Origin: an uncultured Hyphomicrobium sp. | GTDB taxonomy: Bacteria > Pseudomonadota > Alphaproteobacteria > Rhizobiales > Hyphomicrobiaceae | Assembly (NCBI RefSeq): GCF_902826555.1 | Contig: NZ_CADEFI010000001.1 | Span: forward strand, 32,070-96,069 | Direction: 5' to 3' | DNA length: 64,000 nucleotides | Shown here: piece by piece, positions 20,673-32,740 of the stretch | How positions within the stretch are numbered: the first letter of the stretch is position 1 | Layout of the letters: the number at the start of each line of letters is the position of its first letter | Notes under the pieces: generated by a model | Databases searched by the model: none | What the model was told of the DNA's origin: nothing | Seen by the model: only the letters and a program-made list of their open reading frames with translations | Program-made: the position numbers and the translations under genes

Positions 20673-22487
20673 ATGAATGTGTTCGCGGAGGTGGAAGCCA
20701 GGGTTCTTGCTGCGCTCAAGGGGCTGCAAGCGAAAGGTATGCTGCCGGAGGACCTCGATTTCGGCGCCGTCGCCGTCGAGCAGCCGCGCGATTCTTCGCA
20801 TGGCGACCTCGCCTGCAACGCCGCCATGGTGCTGGCCAAGGCCGCCAAGATGAAGCCGCGCGATATCGCGGAGGCGCTCTCGTCTTCTCTCAAAACCGAT
20901 CCCGATGTCGCTTCGGCGGAGGTCGCGGGGCCGGGCTTTCTCAATCTGCGCATGCGCGACGGCTTCTGGCACGACGTAGTGGGCGCAATCCTCGCCCAGG
21001 GTCCGAAGTTCGGCGCGTCCGGCACGGGTGCGGGCGAACGTACGAACGTCGAGTATGTGTCGGCCAATCCGACCGGGCCGATGCACGTCGGGCATTGCCG
21101 GGGCGCGGTGTTCGGCGATGCGCTTGCCAATCTCCTGGCGTTTGCGGGCTACGACGTAACGCGCGAGTACTACATCAACGATGCGGGCGGGCAGGTGGAT
21201 GTGCTCGCGCGCTCGGTGTTCCTGCGCTATCGCGAGGCGCTGGGCGAAGACATCGGCGAGATCCCAGCCGGGCTTTATCCTGGCGACTATCTGAAGCCGG
21301 TCGGCGCAGCGCTCGCAAAGGAGCACGGCGCCGCGCTCATCAATATGCCGGAGGAGCGGTGGCTGCCGCTGGTGCGCAGCTTCGCCATCGATCAGATCAT
21401 GCCCATGATCCGGGATGATCTGGCTGCCTTGAACATCAGGCATGACGTGTTCTTCTCGGAGGCGTCGCTGACGCGCGGCGGGACCGACAAGGTGCAGGCT
21501 GCGGTCGCGGAGCTTCGCAAGCGGGGGCTCATCTTCGAGGGACGGCTCGAAAAGCCCAAGGGGCACGACGACGAGGAGTGGGAGGACCGGGAGCAAACGC
21601 TGTTCCGATCGACGGAGTATGGCGACGAGGCCGACCGGGCGCTCATGAAATCCGACGGCACCTACACATACTTCGCCGGCGACGTGGCCTACCACTACGA
21701 CAAGCTCCAGCGCGGCTTTCGCCACCTGATCAATGTCTTCGGAGCCGATCACATCGGCTACATCCCGCGCATGTTGGCGACGATCGCGGCGTTCACGGAC
21801 GGCCAGGTCGAACGCGATGCAAAGGGCAAGCTCAAGCACTGGCATACGACGGGCGGCACGGCGGATCTCGACATCAAGGTCGTGAACCTTGTGAAGCTGT
21901 TCAAAAACGGCGAGCCGTACAAAATGTCGAAACGTGCGGGCACGTTCGTGACGCTGCGCGACGTGGTGGACGAGGTGGGGGGCGATCCCGTGCGCTTCAT
22001 GATGCTCTATCGCAAGGAGCTCGAGCCGCTGGACTTCGACTTTGCCAAGGTCACGGAGCAGTCGAAGGACAACCCGGTATTCTACGTTCAGTACGCTCAC
22101 GCACGGGCCGCGTCGGTGTTGCGCAATGCACGCGAGGCTTTCGCGGATCTCGAGTTCGTGCGCGACGGGACGGTCAGCGCCGACCTGGCGCTCCTGACGG
22201 ATGCGGGTGAGCTCGATCTGATCAAAAAGGCGGCCTTCTTTCCGGCCCTGATCGAGGGCGCGGCCCGCGCCCATGAGCCGCATCGGCTCGCCTTCTATCT
22301 CTATGATTTGGCTTCCGCTTTTCACGGCCATTGGACGCGAGGCAATGATTTGCCACAATTGCGCGTTATCCAGGCCGACGATCGAGCGATAACGGCTGCT
22401 CGGTGTGCGCTCGTGGCGTCACTGCAGCAAGTGTTATCCTCAGGCCTTACGGTGCTCGGTGTCGGTGCGCCGGAGGCAATGCGCTAG
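20673..22487 (+). CDS. argS: Arginyl-tRNA synthetase
   Basis: A 604-residue class Ia synthetase that charges tRNA-Arg. The N-terminal additional domain is present (residues ~1-110, with [17 protein letters not shown]). The HIGH motif is HVGH at residues 138-141 in [20 protein letters not shown] loop stands at residues 417-421 ([13 protein letters not shown]). The C-terminal DALR anticodon domain starts near [14 protein letters not shown]. Many ArgRS have no KMSKS, so an intact KMSKR is worth noting but not unusual in this branch. The next gene encodes the SPOR protein. Confidence 0.97.
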   Translation: MNVFAEVEARVLAALKGLQAKGMLPEDLDFGAVAVEQPRDSSHGDLACNAAMVLAKAAKMKPRDIAEALSSSLKTDPDVASAEVAGPGFLNLRMRDGFWHDVVGAILAQGPKFGASGTGAGERTNVEYVSANPTGPMHVGHCRGAVFGDALANLLAFAGYDVTREYYINDAGGQVDVLARSVFLRYREALGEDIGEIPAGLYPGDYLKPVGAALAKEHGAALINMPEERWLPLVRSFAIDQIMPMIRDDLAALNIRHDVFFSEASLTRGGTDKVQAAVAELRKRGLIFEGRLEKPKGHDDEEWEDREQTLFRSTEYGDEADRALMKSDGTYTYFAGDVAYHYDKLQRGFRHLINVFGADHIGYIPRMLATIAAFTDGQVERDAKGKLKHWHTTGGTADLDIKVVNLVKLFKNGEPYKMSKRAGTFVTLRDVVDEVGGDPVRFMMLYRKELEPLDFDFAKVTEQSKDNPVFYVQYAHARAASVLRNAREAFADLEFVRDGTVSADLALLTDAGELDLIKKAAFFPALIEGAARAHEPHRLAFYLYDLASAFHGHWTRGNDLPQLRVIQADDRAITAARCALVASLQQVLSSGLTVLGVGAPEAMR

Positions 22488-22676
22488 AGTCCTGATTCGA
22501 GGGCTTTGACGGGGCGCATCGTTCGTCGAAGACTGCCTTGCGGCTTGTGGGGTAAGCGAATTGTTTTGGCGAGTTTTTTCGTCAAGGCTAATGTCCCGCC
22601 GAATGGTCAGTTGCGTGAAGACTGGCCTGGTGCCGAGATCGCAACCCGCGGGGGGTGCGACGAGGGGTTCCGAGAG

Positions 22677-24326
22677 ATGACACGGTATAGCAATCCTCTG
22701 CCGCACAATCAGGCCCCGAATACCCAGGGCCGTCCTGCCGCGCCGGCGCAACCGGGCCAGGCACCGCAGTATGAGCAACCCGGCTGGCCGCGGACTGCGG
22801 GACGCCCGCCGGCGCCTCACTATGCGGATCCTTCGGGGTATCCCGCCGATCCCCAAGCCGGCAATCATCAGGCAGATCCCTATGCCGCGCTGAGGCCGGA
22901 CGGCTATGGGTACGGTCAGCAACAGCCGGCCCCGGCGCCGGATCCCTATGGTCTCGCCGGCTATACGGCTCCGCAGCCGCAGCCGAGCTATGGCACGCGC
23001 GCTCCCGCGCCTTCACCCGCGCCGGCCTACGGAGCCCAGAGCGACCCGTACGCTGCGCACGCGCCCTCGCCTTATGGCACCGCTCCGCAGACACATGCAT
23101 ACGGCGCGAATGGGGGCGGCTTCGGCACGCCTTCCGCACCGGCGCCGCAATCTGCTTACGGCTCCGGCTACGGGGTCACACCGAATTCCAACGGCCACGG
23201 CAGCCCGTCCGCAGACCAATGGGGCAGCCCGTCGCTCGACACGCGCGACTACGGTGGCCACGGCTACCAGAATCCCGCGCAGGGCCAGTGGGGGACGGAT
23301 CACTACGGCGAGCCGCAGCTCGAGCCCGCGCTCGGTCCGGCCGGCGGCTATCAGAACGGCCAGCATCCGCAGCACGGGTCGTTCGATCAGAGCTATGCCG
23401 AGGACGACGCCCATTACGAGGATGAACCCCGGCGCGGCGGCTGGAAGAAGATCGTCGGGCTCGCGGCCTGCACCGTGCTTCTGGGTGGTGGCCTGGTCGT
23501 CGCCTACTCGAGCATCATGGGCCCGGGTGACGGGAAGGACGCTCCGCTGGTGAAGAGCGCATCGGGCCCGTCCAAAGTCAAACCGTCGGAGCCCGGCGGC
23601 AAACAGTTCGCCCATGCCGACAGCAAGTTGATGGGGCGCCTCTCCGAGGGCGGCACCGACAGCAGCACGGATCCGGCGGGTGTTCGCAAGGTTCCAGTGG
23701 TCACGGTCGGGCGTGACGGATCCATCCAGGCGCCGGCTGCGCAGCCTGAAGAGGAAACGCGCGCGGTTGTTGCCGTTCCTGGACTCACGGTGATCGATGG
23801 TCTTGGTGGGCCTCCGCCGATGCGCGCTACCGGCGATCAGCATGCGGCGCAATCGCCCCCTGTGAAGATGGTCGCGTCGGCTGATTCCAGCGGTCCGGTC
23901 GTGGTCGCTCCGCCCAAGAAATCGTCCGCCGCGAAGCCGACCGAGACGGCGGCTATCGACGAGCAACCCGCTGCCAAGGCCGAGGCGCCGCCGAAGAAAG
24001 AGAAAGTCGCTGCGGCGACGCCGGTCGCTGCTCCGGCTGCGACGGGGCCGAAGCCGACCGGCGCCGGTTATGTCGCGGTGCTGGCCTCGGTGCCGGCATC
24101 GGGTAGCAGCCGCATCGATGCCTTGAAGCAGTTCGCGGACATGCAGCAGAAGTACACTTCCATCCTGCAGAACAAGACGCCTGACGTGCAGGAGGCCAAC
24201 CTCGGCGAGAAGGGGACCTACCACCGGCTCCTGGTGGGGCCCCCGGGATCGCGCGATTCCGCGAGCTCGGTCTGCACGCAGCTCAAGGCGCAGGGCTACA
24301 GCGGCTGCTGGGTCACGGCGTACTGA
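22677..24326 (+). CDS. SPOR-domain inner-membrane protein
   Basis: A 549-residue protein. The N-terminal ~245 residues are a low-complexity cytoplasmic region rich in Pro, Gly, Tyr and Gln. One membrane helix follows (KKIVGLAACTVLLGGGLVVA, about residues 257-276). A Pro/Ala/Lys linker precedes a C-terminal SPOR domain of about 80 residues (GYVAVLASVPASGSSRIDAL through GPPGSRDSASSVCTQLKAQG). SPOR domains bind glycan strands lacking stem peptides at division sites, so a role at the septum is likely. The ATG at 22677 follows CGAGAG. The position between argS and nagZ is conserved in Hyphomicrobiales. Confidence 0.85.
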   Translation: MTRYSNPLPHNQAPNTQGRPAAPAQPGQAPQYEQPGWPRTAGRPPAPHYADPSGYPADPQAGNHQADPYAALRPDGYGYGQQQPAPAPDPYGLAGYTAPQPQPSYGTRAPAPSPAPAYGAQSDPYAAHAPSPYGTAPQTHAYGANGGGFGTPSAPAPQSAYGSGYGVTPNSNGHGSPSADQWGSPSLDTRDYGGHGYQNPAQGQWGTDHYGEPQLEPALGPAGGYQNGQHPQHGSFDQSYAEDDAHYEDEPRRGGWKKIVGLAACTVLLGGGLVVAYSSIMGPGDGKDAPLVKSASGPSKVKPSEPGGKQFAHADSKLMGRLSEGGTDSSTDPAGVRKVPVVTVGRDGSIQAPAAQPEEETRAVVAVPGLTVIDGLGGPPPMRATGDQHAAQSPPVKMVASADSSGPVVVAPPKKSSAAKPTETAAIDEQPAAKAEAPPKKEKVAAATPVAAPAATGPKPTGAGYVAVLASVPASGSSRIDALKQFADMQQKYTSILQNKTPDVQEANLGEKGTYHRLLVGPPGSRDSASSVCTQLKAQGYSGCWVTAY

Positions 24327-24440
24327 TCCGCTCGTGTGATGATCGCGATATTCGCCCCATCAAGCTGCGCGGTTCCGAGCGAGTTTTATGCGCTTGGACC
24401 GGGCTGCGAGCGCCGGCGAACTTCGGAATCGGGACACTAG

Positions 24441-25472
24441 ATGGCCAATGCCTTCATCAGCGGTGTTGCGGGCGACGTGCTTTCGGCCGCGGAAGCCGCT
24501 TTGTTCCGCTCGGCGCGTCCGGCAGGGCTCATCCTTTTCTCTCGCAATTGCATCAGTCACGAGCAGATCAAGCGCCTGATCGGTGATGTTCGGGATGCGG
24601 TCGGCGGCGGCGATTTTCTTGTGCTGATCGATCAGGAGGGTGGGCGCGTGCAGAGGCTCAGGCCTCCACTCGGGCGTGCGCTTCCCGCCGCTCAAGCCTA
24701 TGCAACGCTCTATGCGGCAGATCCCGGGCAAGCGACCGAAGCGGCGTTCCATGCCGCGCGGCTGCTCGCCGACGATCTGCGCGCGCTCGGAATCAACACA
24801 GATTGCGCGCCCGTCGTGGACGTACCGGTGCCCGGCGCACACGACGTGATCGGTGACCGCGCCTACGGGCGCGAGCCCGCGCAGGTGGCTGCGCTGGCGC
24901 GCGCCGTGGCTGAAGGTTTCATGGCGGGTGGCGTGCTTCCCGTCATCAAGCATATTCCGGGGCATGGCCGTGCGGGTGCGGACAGCCACCTCGAGCTGCC
25001 GGTGGTGACGGAATCACACGCCGTGCTTTCGGCGAGCGACTTCGCCGCCTTCAAGCCGCTCCGGGATATGCCGGTCGCCATGACCGCGCACGTGGTGTTC
25101 ACGGCGCTCGATGAAGCACAGCCCGCCAGCACGTCGCGGCGGGTGACGCAGGACGTCATTCGCGGCGAGATCGGCTTCGACGGTCTGCTCATGAGCGACG
25201 ATCTCAGCATGAAGGCGCTGACGGGCAGCTTCGCCGACCGGACGCGCGCGGTGCTGGATGCGGGCTCGGATCTGGCGCTGCATTGCAACGGGGTGCTCGC
25301 CGAGATGGAAGAGGTGGCGGCGGCATCGCCGGAGCTGTCCGGGGCGGCCCTGCGGCGATTCCACGCGGCCCTGGCGGTCCTGGACCGGCACGAACCTTAT
25401 GATTCCGTCAAGGCGGAAACACAGCTGGCGCTGGTGCTCGGAAGCGGCAGACGGCATGCTGAATCAGTGTAG
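24441..25472 (+). CDS. nagZ: Beta-N-acetylhexosaminidase
   Basis: A 343-residue glycoside hydrolase family 3 enzyme. It removes N-acetylglucosamine from anhydro-muropeptides during peptidoglycan recycling in the cytoplasm. The motifs are FLVLIDQEGGRVQRL, the family-defining KHIPGHGRAGADSHLELP with the catalytic His of the flexible loop, and FDGLLMSDDLSMKAL with the nucleophile Asp. There is no signal peptide, which fits the cytoplasmic NagZ branch. The SPOR protein lies upstream and scpA downstream on the same strand, with ~61 bases before scpA. Confidence 0.94.
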   Translation: MANAFISGVAGDVLSAAEAALFRSARPAGLILFSRNCISHEQIKRLIGDVRDAVGGGDFLVLIDQEGGRVQRLRPPLGRALPAAQAYATLYAADPGQATEAAFHAARLLADDLRALGINTDCAPVVDVPVPGAHDVIGDRAYGREPAQVAALARAVAEGFMAGGVLPVIKHIPGHGRAGADSHLELPVVTESHAVLSASDFAAFKPLRDMPVAMTAHVVFTALDEAQPASTSRRVTQDVIRGEIGFDGLLMSDDLSMKALTGSFADRTRAVLDAGSDLALHCNGVLAEMEEVAAASPELSGAALRRFHAALAVLDRHEPYDSVKAETQLALVLGSGRRHAESV

Positions 25473-25533
25473 TCTGGCGTTCATATGACGTCGGCGCACA
25501 GGGACCTTGTGTGCCGCTGACCAGCCGGGACCG

Positions 25534-26403
25534 ATGATCGAGGATACGGGACACGTTGCCGACGGGGAGCCGGGCTGGGAAGCGCCGGACCGCGATCTTG
25601 CGCCGGCAGCGTCGGAAGCCCTGATCGTCGACGTGGCCGGCTTCGAGGGGCCGCTCGACCTGTTGCTGGCGCTGGCGCGTACGCACAAGGTGGACATCGC
25701 CAAGATCTCCATCCTGAGTCTGGTCGATCAATACCTCGCCTACATCGCCGAGGCGCAGCGGCTCAAGATCGAGATCGCGGCCGACTATCTCGTCATGGCG
25801 GCGTGGCTGACGTTCCTCAAGTCACGTCTCATCCTGCCGCGCGAGAAGGAGGCCGGAGACGAGCCGTCGGCCGATGAGATGGCGCAGAAACTGGCGTTCC
25901 GGCTCATGCGGCTCGATGCCATGCGGCGCGCCATCGGCGAACTCATGACGCGCAAGCGTCTCGGACGCGACGTTTTCCAGCGCGGCATGCCGGAGCGGAT
26001 CGAAACCGTGAGCGAGGTTCGCTGGACGGCGGAGATCTACGATCTGCTCAAGGCCTACTCCGAACTCAGGCGGCGCACCGTGAAGGTGACGCACGTGGTC
26101 AAGGCGCGTCGCGTGTGGTCCATCAAGCAAGCCCGCTCGAAGCTCGAAAATCTCGTCGGGCAGGCCATCGGAGATTGGGTCGAGCTTGATCAATGCCTGC
26201 GGAGCTATCTCGGCGGAGCAGAGGAAGAAAAGACGGTTGTTGCAAGCTCCTTCGGCGCGACGCTCGAGATGGCGCGCGAGGGGGTGATCGAGCTCCGGCA
26301 GGATGAGCCGTTCTCGCCCATCTACATGCGGCGGCGCGAGGACGGTGCGGAGTGGCAGCGGCTGGAAGTGGTTGTCAACGGACCTCAGGCGTCGGGCGCG
26401 TAA
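25534..26403 (+). CDS. scpA: Segregation and condensation protein A
   Basis: A 289-residue kleisin that bridges SMC and ScpB in the condensin complex for chromosome compaction and segregation. The conserved N-terminal segment FEGPLDLLLALARTHKVDIA (about residues 38-57) is clear, followed by LVDQYLAYIAEAQRLKIEIA and AAWLTFLKSRLILP. The C-terminal winged-helix half is recognisable at SFGATLEMAREGVIELRQDE. The ATG at 25534 is preferred to a TTG at 25507. scpB starts 86 bases after its stop. The pair is normally co-transcribed. Confidence 0.93.
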   Translation: MIEDTGHVADGEPGWEAPDRDLAPAASEALIVDVAGFEGPLDLLLALARTHKVDIAKISILSLVDQYLAYIAEAQRLKIEIAADYLVMAAWLTFLKSRLILPREKEAGDEPSADEMAQKLAFRLMRLDAMRRAIGELMTRKRLGRDVFQRGMPERIETVSEVRWTAEIYDLLKAYSELRRRTVKVTHVVKARRVWSIKQARSKLENLVGQAIGDWVELDQCLRSYLGGAEEEKTVVASSFGATLEMAREGVIELRQDEPFSPIYMRRREDGAEWQRLEVVVNGPQASGA

Positions 26404-26489
26404 ACGCCCCGGAGTTCCGTATCACGGCATATGCGGTCGCGCTGGGGCTCGAGGCTTCCAGCAAGGCGATCTGAAACAGGGATGGCGAC

Positions 26490-27365
26490 ATGGTTCCGCC
26501 GAAGCTCAGAGTGGTGACACGCGACGGTGTCGAGGATGACGCCCTGCTCGATGCCCCCGAGGCTGAGGAGGCGCGCGAGCTCGCACGCGCGATGTCGGAG
26601 GTCGATGCCGCAGACGCCGGGCTGACGCCGTGCGCCGAGGACCGGCTCGAAGATCTGCGTATCGTCGAGGCCTTGCTGTTTGCCTCGCCGACGGCGCTCG
26701 ACGAGGTTTGGCTCGCGGGGCATCTCCGTCACGGCAGCAACATCGCCGACATCCTGAAGGACATCGGCGAGCTTTATTCGGCGCGCGGCGTGAACCTCGT
26801 GCGCATCGCCGGAAAGTGGGTGTTCCGCACGGCCGAGGATCTCGGCTATCTGCTCGAGCGGCATGCGGTCGAGGAGCGGAGGCTTTCTCGCGCGGCTCTC
26901 GAAACGCTGTCCATCGTTGCCTATCATCAGCCCGTGACGCGAGCCGAGATCGAGGAGATCCGCGGCGTCACGACGTCGGCCGGTACGCTCGACATCCTGA
27001 TGGAGGCGGGCTGGATCCGTCCGCGGGGCCGCCGGCGCGCGCCGGGCAAGCCGCTGACCTACGGCACCACCGACAGCTTCCTCGCGCATTTCGGTCTCGA
27101 CACCGTGAAGGATCTGCCGGGCCTCGCCGACCTCAAGGCGCAGGGTCTTCTCGACGGCCATCTGCCGCCTGGGTTCACGGTGCCGGACCCGTCCATTGCC
27201 GCGTCCCTGATGCCGGACGAGCTGCCGCTCGAGGATACGGCCGAGGACGAGCAGGCTACCGATGAGGACGCGGACGAGACCTCGGACGTCGAGGACGACG
27301 AGGGCGTTGAGGCTGATTCCGGTCGAGGCTTGCCGGAAGGCGACGACGAGTCTAAGCCAGACTAG
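26490..27365 (+). CDS. scpB: Segregation and condensation protein B
   Basis: A 291-residue ScpB protein. It has two winged-helix domains, with conserved RIVEALLFASPTALDEVWLA in the first and LETLSIVAYHQPVTRAEIEE in the second, then the TSAGTLDILMEAGWIRPRGR segment. It ends with a ~60-residue Asp/Glu-rich acidic tail (EDTAEDEQATDEDADE), an extension common in alphaproteobacterial ScpB. It binds the ScpA kleisin and regulates SMC. The ATG at 26490 is at the conserved region; the function is standard. Confidence 0.93.
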   Translation: MVPPKLRVVTRDGVEDDALLDAPEAEEARELARAMSEVDAADAGLTPCAEDRLEDLRIVEALLFASPTALDEVWLAGHLRHGSNIADILKDIGELYSARGVNLVRIAGKWVFRTAEDLGYLLERHAVEERRLSRAALETLSIVAYHQPVTRAEIEEIRGVTTSAGTLDILMEAGWIRPRGRRRAPGKPLTYGTTDSFLAHFGLDTVKDLPGLADLKAQGLLDGHLPPGFTVPDPSIAASLMPDELPLEDTAEDEQATDEDADETSDVEDDEGVEADSGRGLPEGDDESKPD

Positions 27366-27412
27366 GATCGTCAACTTTTGTGCTACCACGGTCCGAACCT
27401 TTCGGACGGCGG

Positions 27413-28579
27413 ATGCGCGTGGTGACTTGGTTTTTCGGCAAATCCAGCAGGACTGACGCTGCCGGTGCCCCGGCGCACGGGGGACGCGCGCGGGCGGGTG
27501 CGACGTTTGCCGCGAAGCTCACCTTCGATGCGGTCGACAAACTTTACGACGAGCGGCCGGCGGTCTCCGCGTTTTCGCTCGAGATTGCGCCGGGCGAAGT
27601 CGTGTGCCTGCTCGGTCCCTCCGGTTGCGGGAAGACGACGCTGCTTCGCCTTGCGGCGGGCATCGAGCGACCCAGCGGCGGGCGGATCCTGATCAACGAT
27701 CGCGAAGTCGCAGGGCCCGATCGTTTTGTGCAGCCGGAGGATCGCGGCGTCGGCCTGATGTTCCAGGATTTCGCGCTGTTTCCGCATCTCTCCATCATCG
27801 AGAATGTGGCCTTCGGCCTCAAAGGACTGCCGCGTGAAGAGGCGCGGCGCGAGGCGTTGCGGATGCTTTCGCGGGTCGGGCTCGAGCGCTATGCGGAGCA
27901 GTACCCGCATATCCTGTCGGGAGGCCAGCAGCAGCGCGTGGCGCTGGCACGCGCCATCGTCCCGCGTCCGGCCGTGATGCTGATGGACGAGCCGTTCTCG
28001 GGGCTCGACGTGCAGCTTCGCGATGCCATGCAGGAGGAGACGCTGGGCCTCATCCAGGAGACGCGGGCGACCTCCATGATCGTGACGCATCATCCGGAGG
28101 AGGCCATGCGGCTCGGTGATCGCATTGCCGTCATGCGGTCCGGCCGGCTGGTGCAGACGGGGCGCGCGGAGGATCTCTACAACCGTCCCGCGGCGCTGTT
28201 CGTGGCGCGGCTGTTCTCGGAGATCAACGAGGTCCAGGTTCGCGTTCAAGGCGGGCAGGTGGCGACGCCGATCGGCTCGCTCGCGGCGCCGGGGATCGCG
28301 AACGGGTCTCTCGCCACGCTCTGTCTCCGCGAGCGCGGCATCGGTCTTCTGGCCGCCAACGGGAACGGCAAGGACGAGGCCGGGCTCAGGGGGCGCATTC
28401 TGTCGGCGAAATTCCTCGGTGACGCGGTGCGCTACGAGGTGGCTGCGGAAGGGTTCGACGCGCCGTTAAATGTGCGCACAGCCGCAGGAGAGCCGCTCGC
28501 CAAGGGACGGGAGGTGAGGGTGCGCGTGGATCTCGCCGAGGCGCTCGTCTTCCCCTCGGGTGATGACAAAATACCTTGA
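27413..28579 (+). CDS. ABC transporter ATP-binding protein, FbpC/PotA-like, without adjacent permease
   Basis: A 388-residue ATPase. Its nucleotide-binding domain has Walker A GPSGCGKTT, the Q-loop in VGLMFQDFALFPHL, the signature LSGGQQQRVALARAI, Walker B VMLMDEPFSGLD and the H-loop IVTHHPEEAM. The C-terminal ~110 residues form a TOBE-like regulatory domain as in iron(III), spermidine/putrescine or molybdate importers. The N-terminal ~35 residues are Ala/Gly-rich. No permease or binding protein is nearby, so the substrate is unknown. The ATG at 27413 was chosen; a GTG at 27380 would add 11 residues. It lies between scpB and tatA. Confidence 0.85.
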   Translation: MRVVTWFFGKSSRTDAAGAPAHGGRARAGATFAAKLTFDAVDKLYDERPAVSAFSLEIAPGEVVCLLGPSGCGKTTLLRLAAGIERPSGGRILINDREVAGPDRFVQPEDRGVGLMFQDFALFPHLSIIENVAFGLKGLPREEARREALRMLSRVGLERYAEQYPHILSGGQQQRVALARAIVPRPAVMLMDEPFSGLDVQLRDAMQEETLGLIQETRATSMIVTHHPEEAMRLGDRIAVMRSGRLVQTGRAEDLYNRPAALFVARLFSEINEVQVRVQGGQVATPIGSLAAPGIANGSLATLCLRERGIGLLAANGNGKDEAGLRGRILSAKFLGDAVRYEVAAEGFDAPLNVRTAAGEPLAKGREVRVRVDLAEALVFPSGDDKIP

Positions 28580-28620
28580 ATTTCAAATCGGTAATACCTA
28601 AGTCGGAGGTCTGCCCGCGC

Positions 28621-28649
28621 TTGCGGCAGGGGGGCGTTTCTGCGATAGT
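28621..28649 (+). promoter_or_regulatory. Candidate sigma-70 promoter for tatABC
   Basis: TTGCGG at 28621-28626 is followed after 17 bases by GATAGT at 28644-28649, about 57 bases before the tatA start. Spacing and -10 match an alphaproteobacterial housekeeping promoter. This is pattern-based only. Confidence 0.4.
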
Positions 28650-28705
28650 GCGCCCAAATTGAGTATCTCGCGCGAAGCGCTTCAGGCCGAGAAGGAGGCC
28701 TTTTC

Positions 28706-28918
28706 ATGGGGTTGAGTGCGACCCATCTGCTGCTTCTTCTGGTGATCGTGGTGCTGTTGTTCGGGCGGAACAAGATCTCCGACCTGATGGGCGATGTCGC
28801 CAAGGGCATCAAGAGCTTCAAGAAGGGGCTCAGCGAGGACGAGACGCCGACCGCCGATCCCAAGGTGATCGACAACACGGTGTCGGCTGCTGAACGCGAC
28901 AAGTCCAAGGCGGGCTGA
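28706..28918 (+). CDS. tatA: Sec-independent protein translocase TatA
   Basis: A 70-residue TatA. One N-terminal membrane helix ([17 protein letters not shown]) ends in the FG hinge and is followed by an amphipathic helix ([20 protein letters not shown]) and a short acidic tail. TatA polymerises to form the export pore for folded, twin-arginine proteins in the inner membrane. GAAGGAGG upstream supports the ATG. It begins the tatABC operon; tatB follows after 46 bases. Confidence 0.96.
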   Translation: MGLSATHLLLLLVIVVLLFGRNKISDLMGDVAKGIKSFKKGLSEDETPTADPKVIDNTVSAAERDKSKAG

Positions 28919-28964
28919 CGTCAGCGCGCCGTGCGCTTGGCGCTTTTGATTTTTGGACGTTCCG

Positions 28965-29413
28965 ATGTTCGACGTCAGTTGGAGCGAGCTTCTCATCCTC
29001 GGCCTCGTCACGCTGATCTTCGTGGGGCCGAAGGAGTTGCCGCGCTTTCTCGGCACGCTCGGGCGCTATGCGGGTGTCATCCGCCGTCAGGCCAACGAGT
29101 TCCGCGCCGTGTTCGAGCAGGCCATGCGCGAAGCGGAGATGGAAGAGCTCCAGAAAGAGGTGCGCGCGGTGAGCGAGGGCGTGAAGTCCTCACTCGACGA
29201 GGTGACGCGTTCCGTCGAGGGCGTCAAGACGGCCGTCGAGACCGACGTGAAACCCGTGCCCGCGAAGGCGTTGGGGAATGACAGCGCGGATCCCGCTCCC
29301 GAGGAGACGGCGGTCGCGGCAGAGAAGCCGGATGACGGCGCTGCCGGAGACGCGGACGGCGAGAAGACGATCCTCAAACCCACACTCAAACCCACCACGG
29401 CGGGGCCAGTCTG

Positions 29414-29414
<1 letters not shown>
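28965..29414 (+). CDS. tatB: Sec-independent protein translocase TatB
   Basis: A 149-residue TatB. The typical opening is MFDVSWSELLILGLVTLIFV, with the conserved early Glu and the GPKELPRFLGTLGRY hinge and amphipathic helix. A long coiled, charged C-terminal region of about 90 residues follows. TatB pairs with TatC in the signal-peptide receptor. The ATG at 28965 is the family start; a TTG at 28953 lies upstream. Its stop TGA overlaps the tatC ATG by one base, indicating translational coupling. Confidence 0.95.
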
Positions 29415-31593
<2,179 letters not shown>

Positions 31594-31598
31594 CCGAG

Positions 31599-32393
31599 AT
31601 GCGGATTCTGGTGACGAACGACGATGGGGCGGGGGCGCACGGGCTCTCCGTGCTGCACCAGATCGCCAAGTCGCTCTCCGACGACGTGTGGATCGTGGCG
31701 CCGGAGATGAACCAGAGCGGTGCCTCGCATGCGCTGACGCTGCAAGTGCCGCTGCGCTATCGCGAGATCGGCGAGCGCGCGTTCGCCGTCAGGGGCACTC
31801 CGGCCGATTGCGTCATCATGGGCGTCAAGCAGGTGCTCAAGGACAAGGCGCCGGATCTCGTGCTGTCGGGCGTCAACCACGGCTCGAACCTTGCCGAGGA
31901 CGTGACCTACTCGGGCACCATTGCGGGTGCCATGGAGGGCACGCTGCTCGGCATTCGCTCCATCGCCATGAGCCTCACCATCGGTTTCGATCCCGAAGGC
32001 AAGCAGCATTGGAAGACGCCGCTCGAGTACGGGCCGCGCATCGTCGAGCAGCTGCTTGGCTCCGACTGGCCGGCGATGACGCTCATGAACGTCAACTATC
32101 CGGATCTGGCGCCGGGTGACGTCAAGGGCATCGTGGCGACGCGTCAGGGGCGCCGGGACCAGGGCGGACTGCATATCCAGGAGCGGGCCGACACGTGGGG
32201 CGATCCCTATTTCTGGGTGGGCTTCGAGCGCCGGCGAGCCGACCCGCCGCAGGGTACTGATCTGCGCGCCATAATGGACGGCATGATCTCGGTGACGCCG
32301 CTGCATCTCAACCTCACGCACGACGTCACGCGCGAGGCGCTGTCGGGCGTGTTGACGCTCGATGGTACGAAGCGGCTCAAGGACGCGGGCTGA
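31599..32393 (+). CDS. surE: 5'/3'-nucleotidase SurE
   Basis: A 264-residue SurE nucleoside monophosphate phosphatase. The metal-binding N-terminus is MRILVTNDDGAGAHGL, with the two adjacent Asp. The family motifs VAPEMNQSGASHALTL, GTPADCVIMGV and LSGVNHGSNLAEDVTYSGT are intact. The ATG at 31599 was chosen, because upstream sequence in the same frame lies within serS. In many Hyphomicrobiales a pcm gene follows surE; here there is instead a 405-base non-coding interval with a composite repeat before the M23 lipoprotein gene. Confidence 0.96.
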   Translation: MRILVTNDDGAGAHGLSVLHQIAKSLSDDVWIVAPEMNQSGASHALTLQVPLRYREIGERAFAVRGTPADCVIMGVKQVLKDKAPDLVLSGVNHGSNLAEDVTYSGTIAGAMEGTLLGIRSIAMSLTIGFDPEGKQHWKTPLEYGPRIVEQLLGSDWPAMTLMNVNYPDLAPGDVKGIVATRQGRRDQGGLHIQERADTWGDPYFWVGFERRRADPPQGTDLRAIMDGMISVTPLHLNLTHDVTREALSGVLTLDGTKRLKDAG

Positions 32394-32458
32394 CTCTGTC
32401 GGCACTGCTTCGGCGTTCTCGAGAGGCGGCCGGTTGTGCGTGCGTGCCGTCTTCCCAT

Positions 32459-32570
32459 GTCATCCTAGGCCTTGTGCCTAGGATCCAGGTTCCGCGAGGC
32501 CGGCGTTCGCTCTCTGTCGCGGGTTTATCCGCTTGGCGGCTTGGATCCTTGGGACGAGCCCGAGGATGAC
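32459..32570 (+). repeat. Composite palindromic intergenic repeat, copy 2
   Basis: The left unit, 32459-32488, starts GTCATCCTAGGCCTTGTGCC and has a perfect 8-bp stem TCCTAGGC/GCCTAGGA. The right unit, 32542-32570, ends GAGCCCGAGGATGAC and has a stem with one G-U pair. The units are in inverted orientation, as in copy 1 at 13971-14077. The middle sequence differs between the two copies. Confidence 0.85.
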
Positions 32571-32740
32571 ACAGAGAGTGATAGCGCCGACGCTGACATG
32601 GCCGTCAAGAAGCCGAGATTTCTCCGTCATCGCAGCACAATCGGAGCGTACGTGAGAAGCGTGCGGGATCCGAAACTCTTGGCTGCGGCCGGGCTGCCAA
32701 CCTTGCGAATCCCACGAGCGAAAAAGGGATTCATGCTCCG

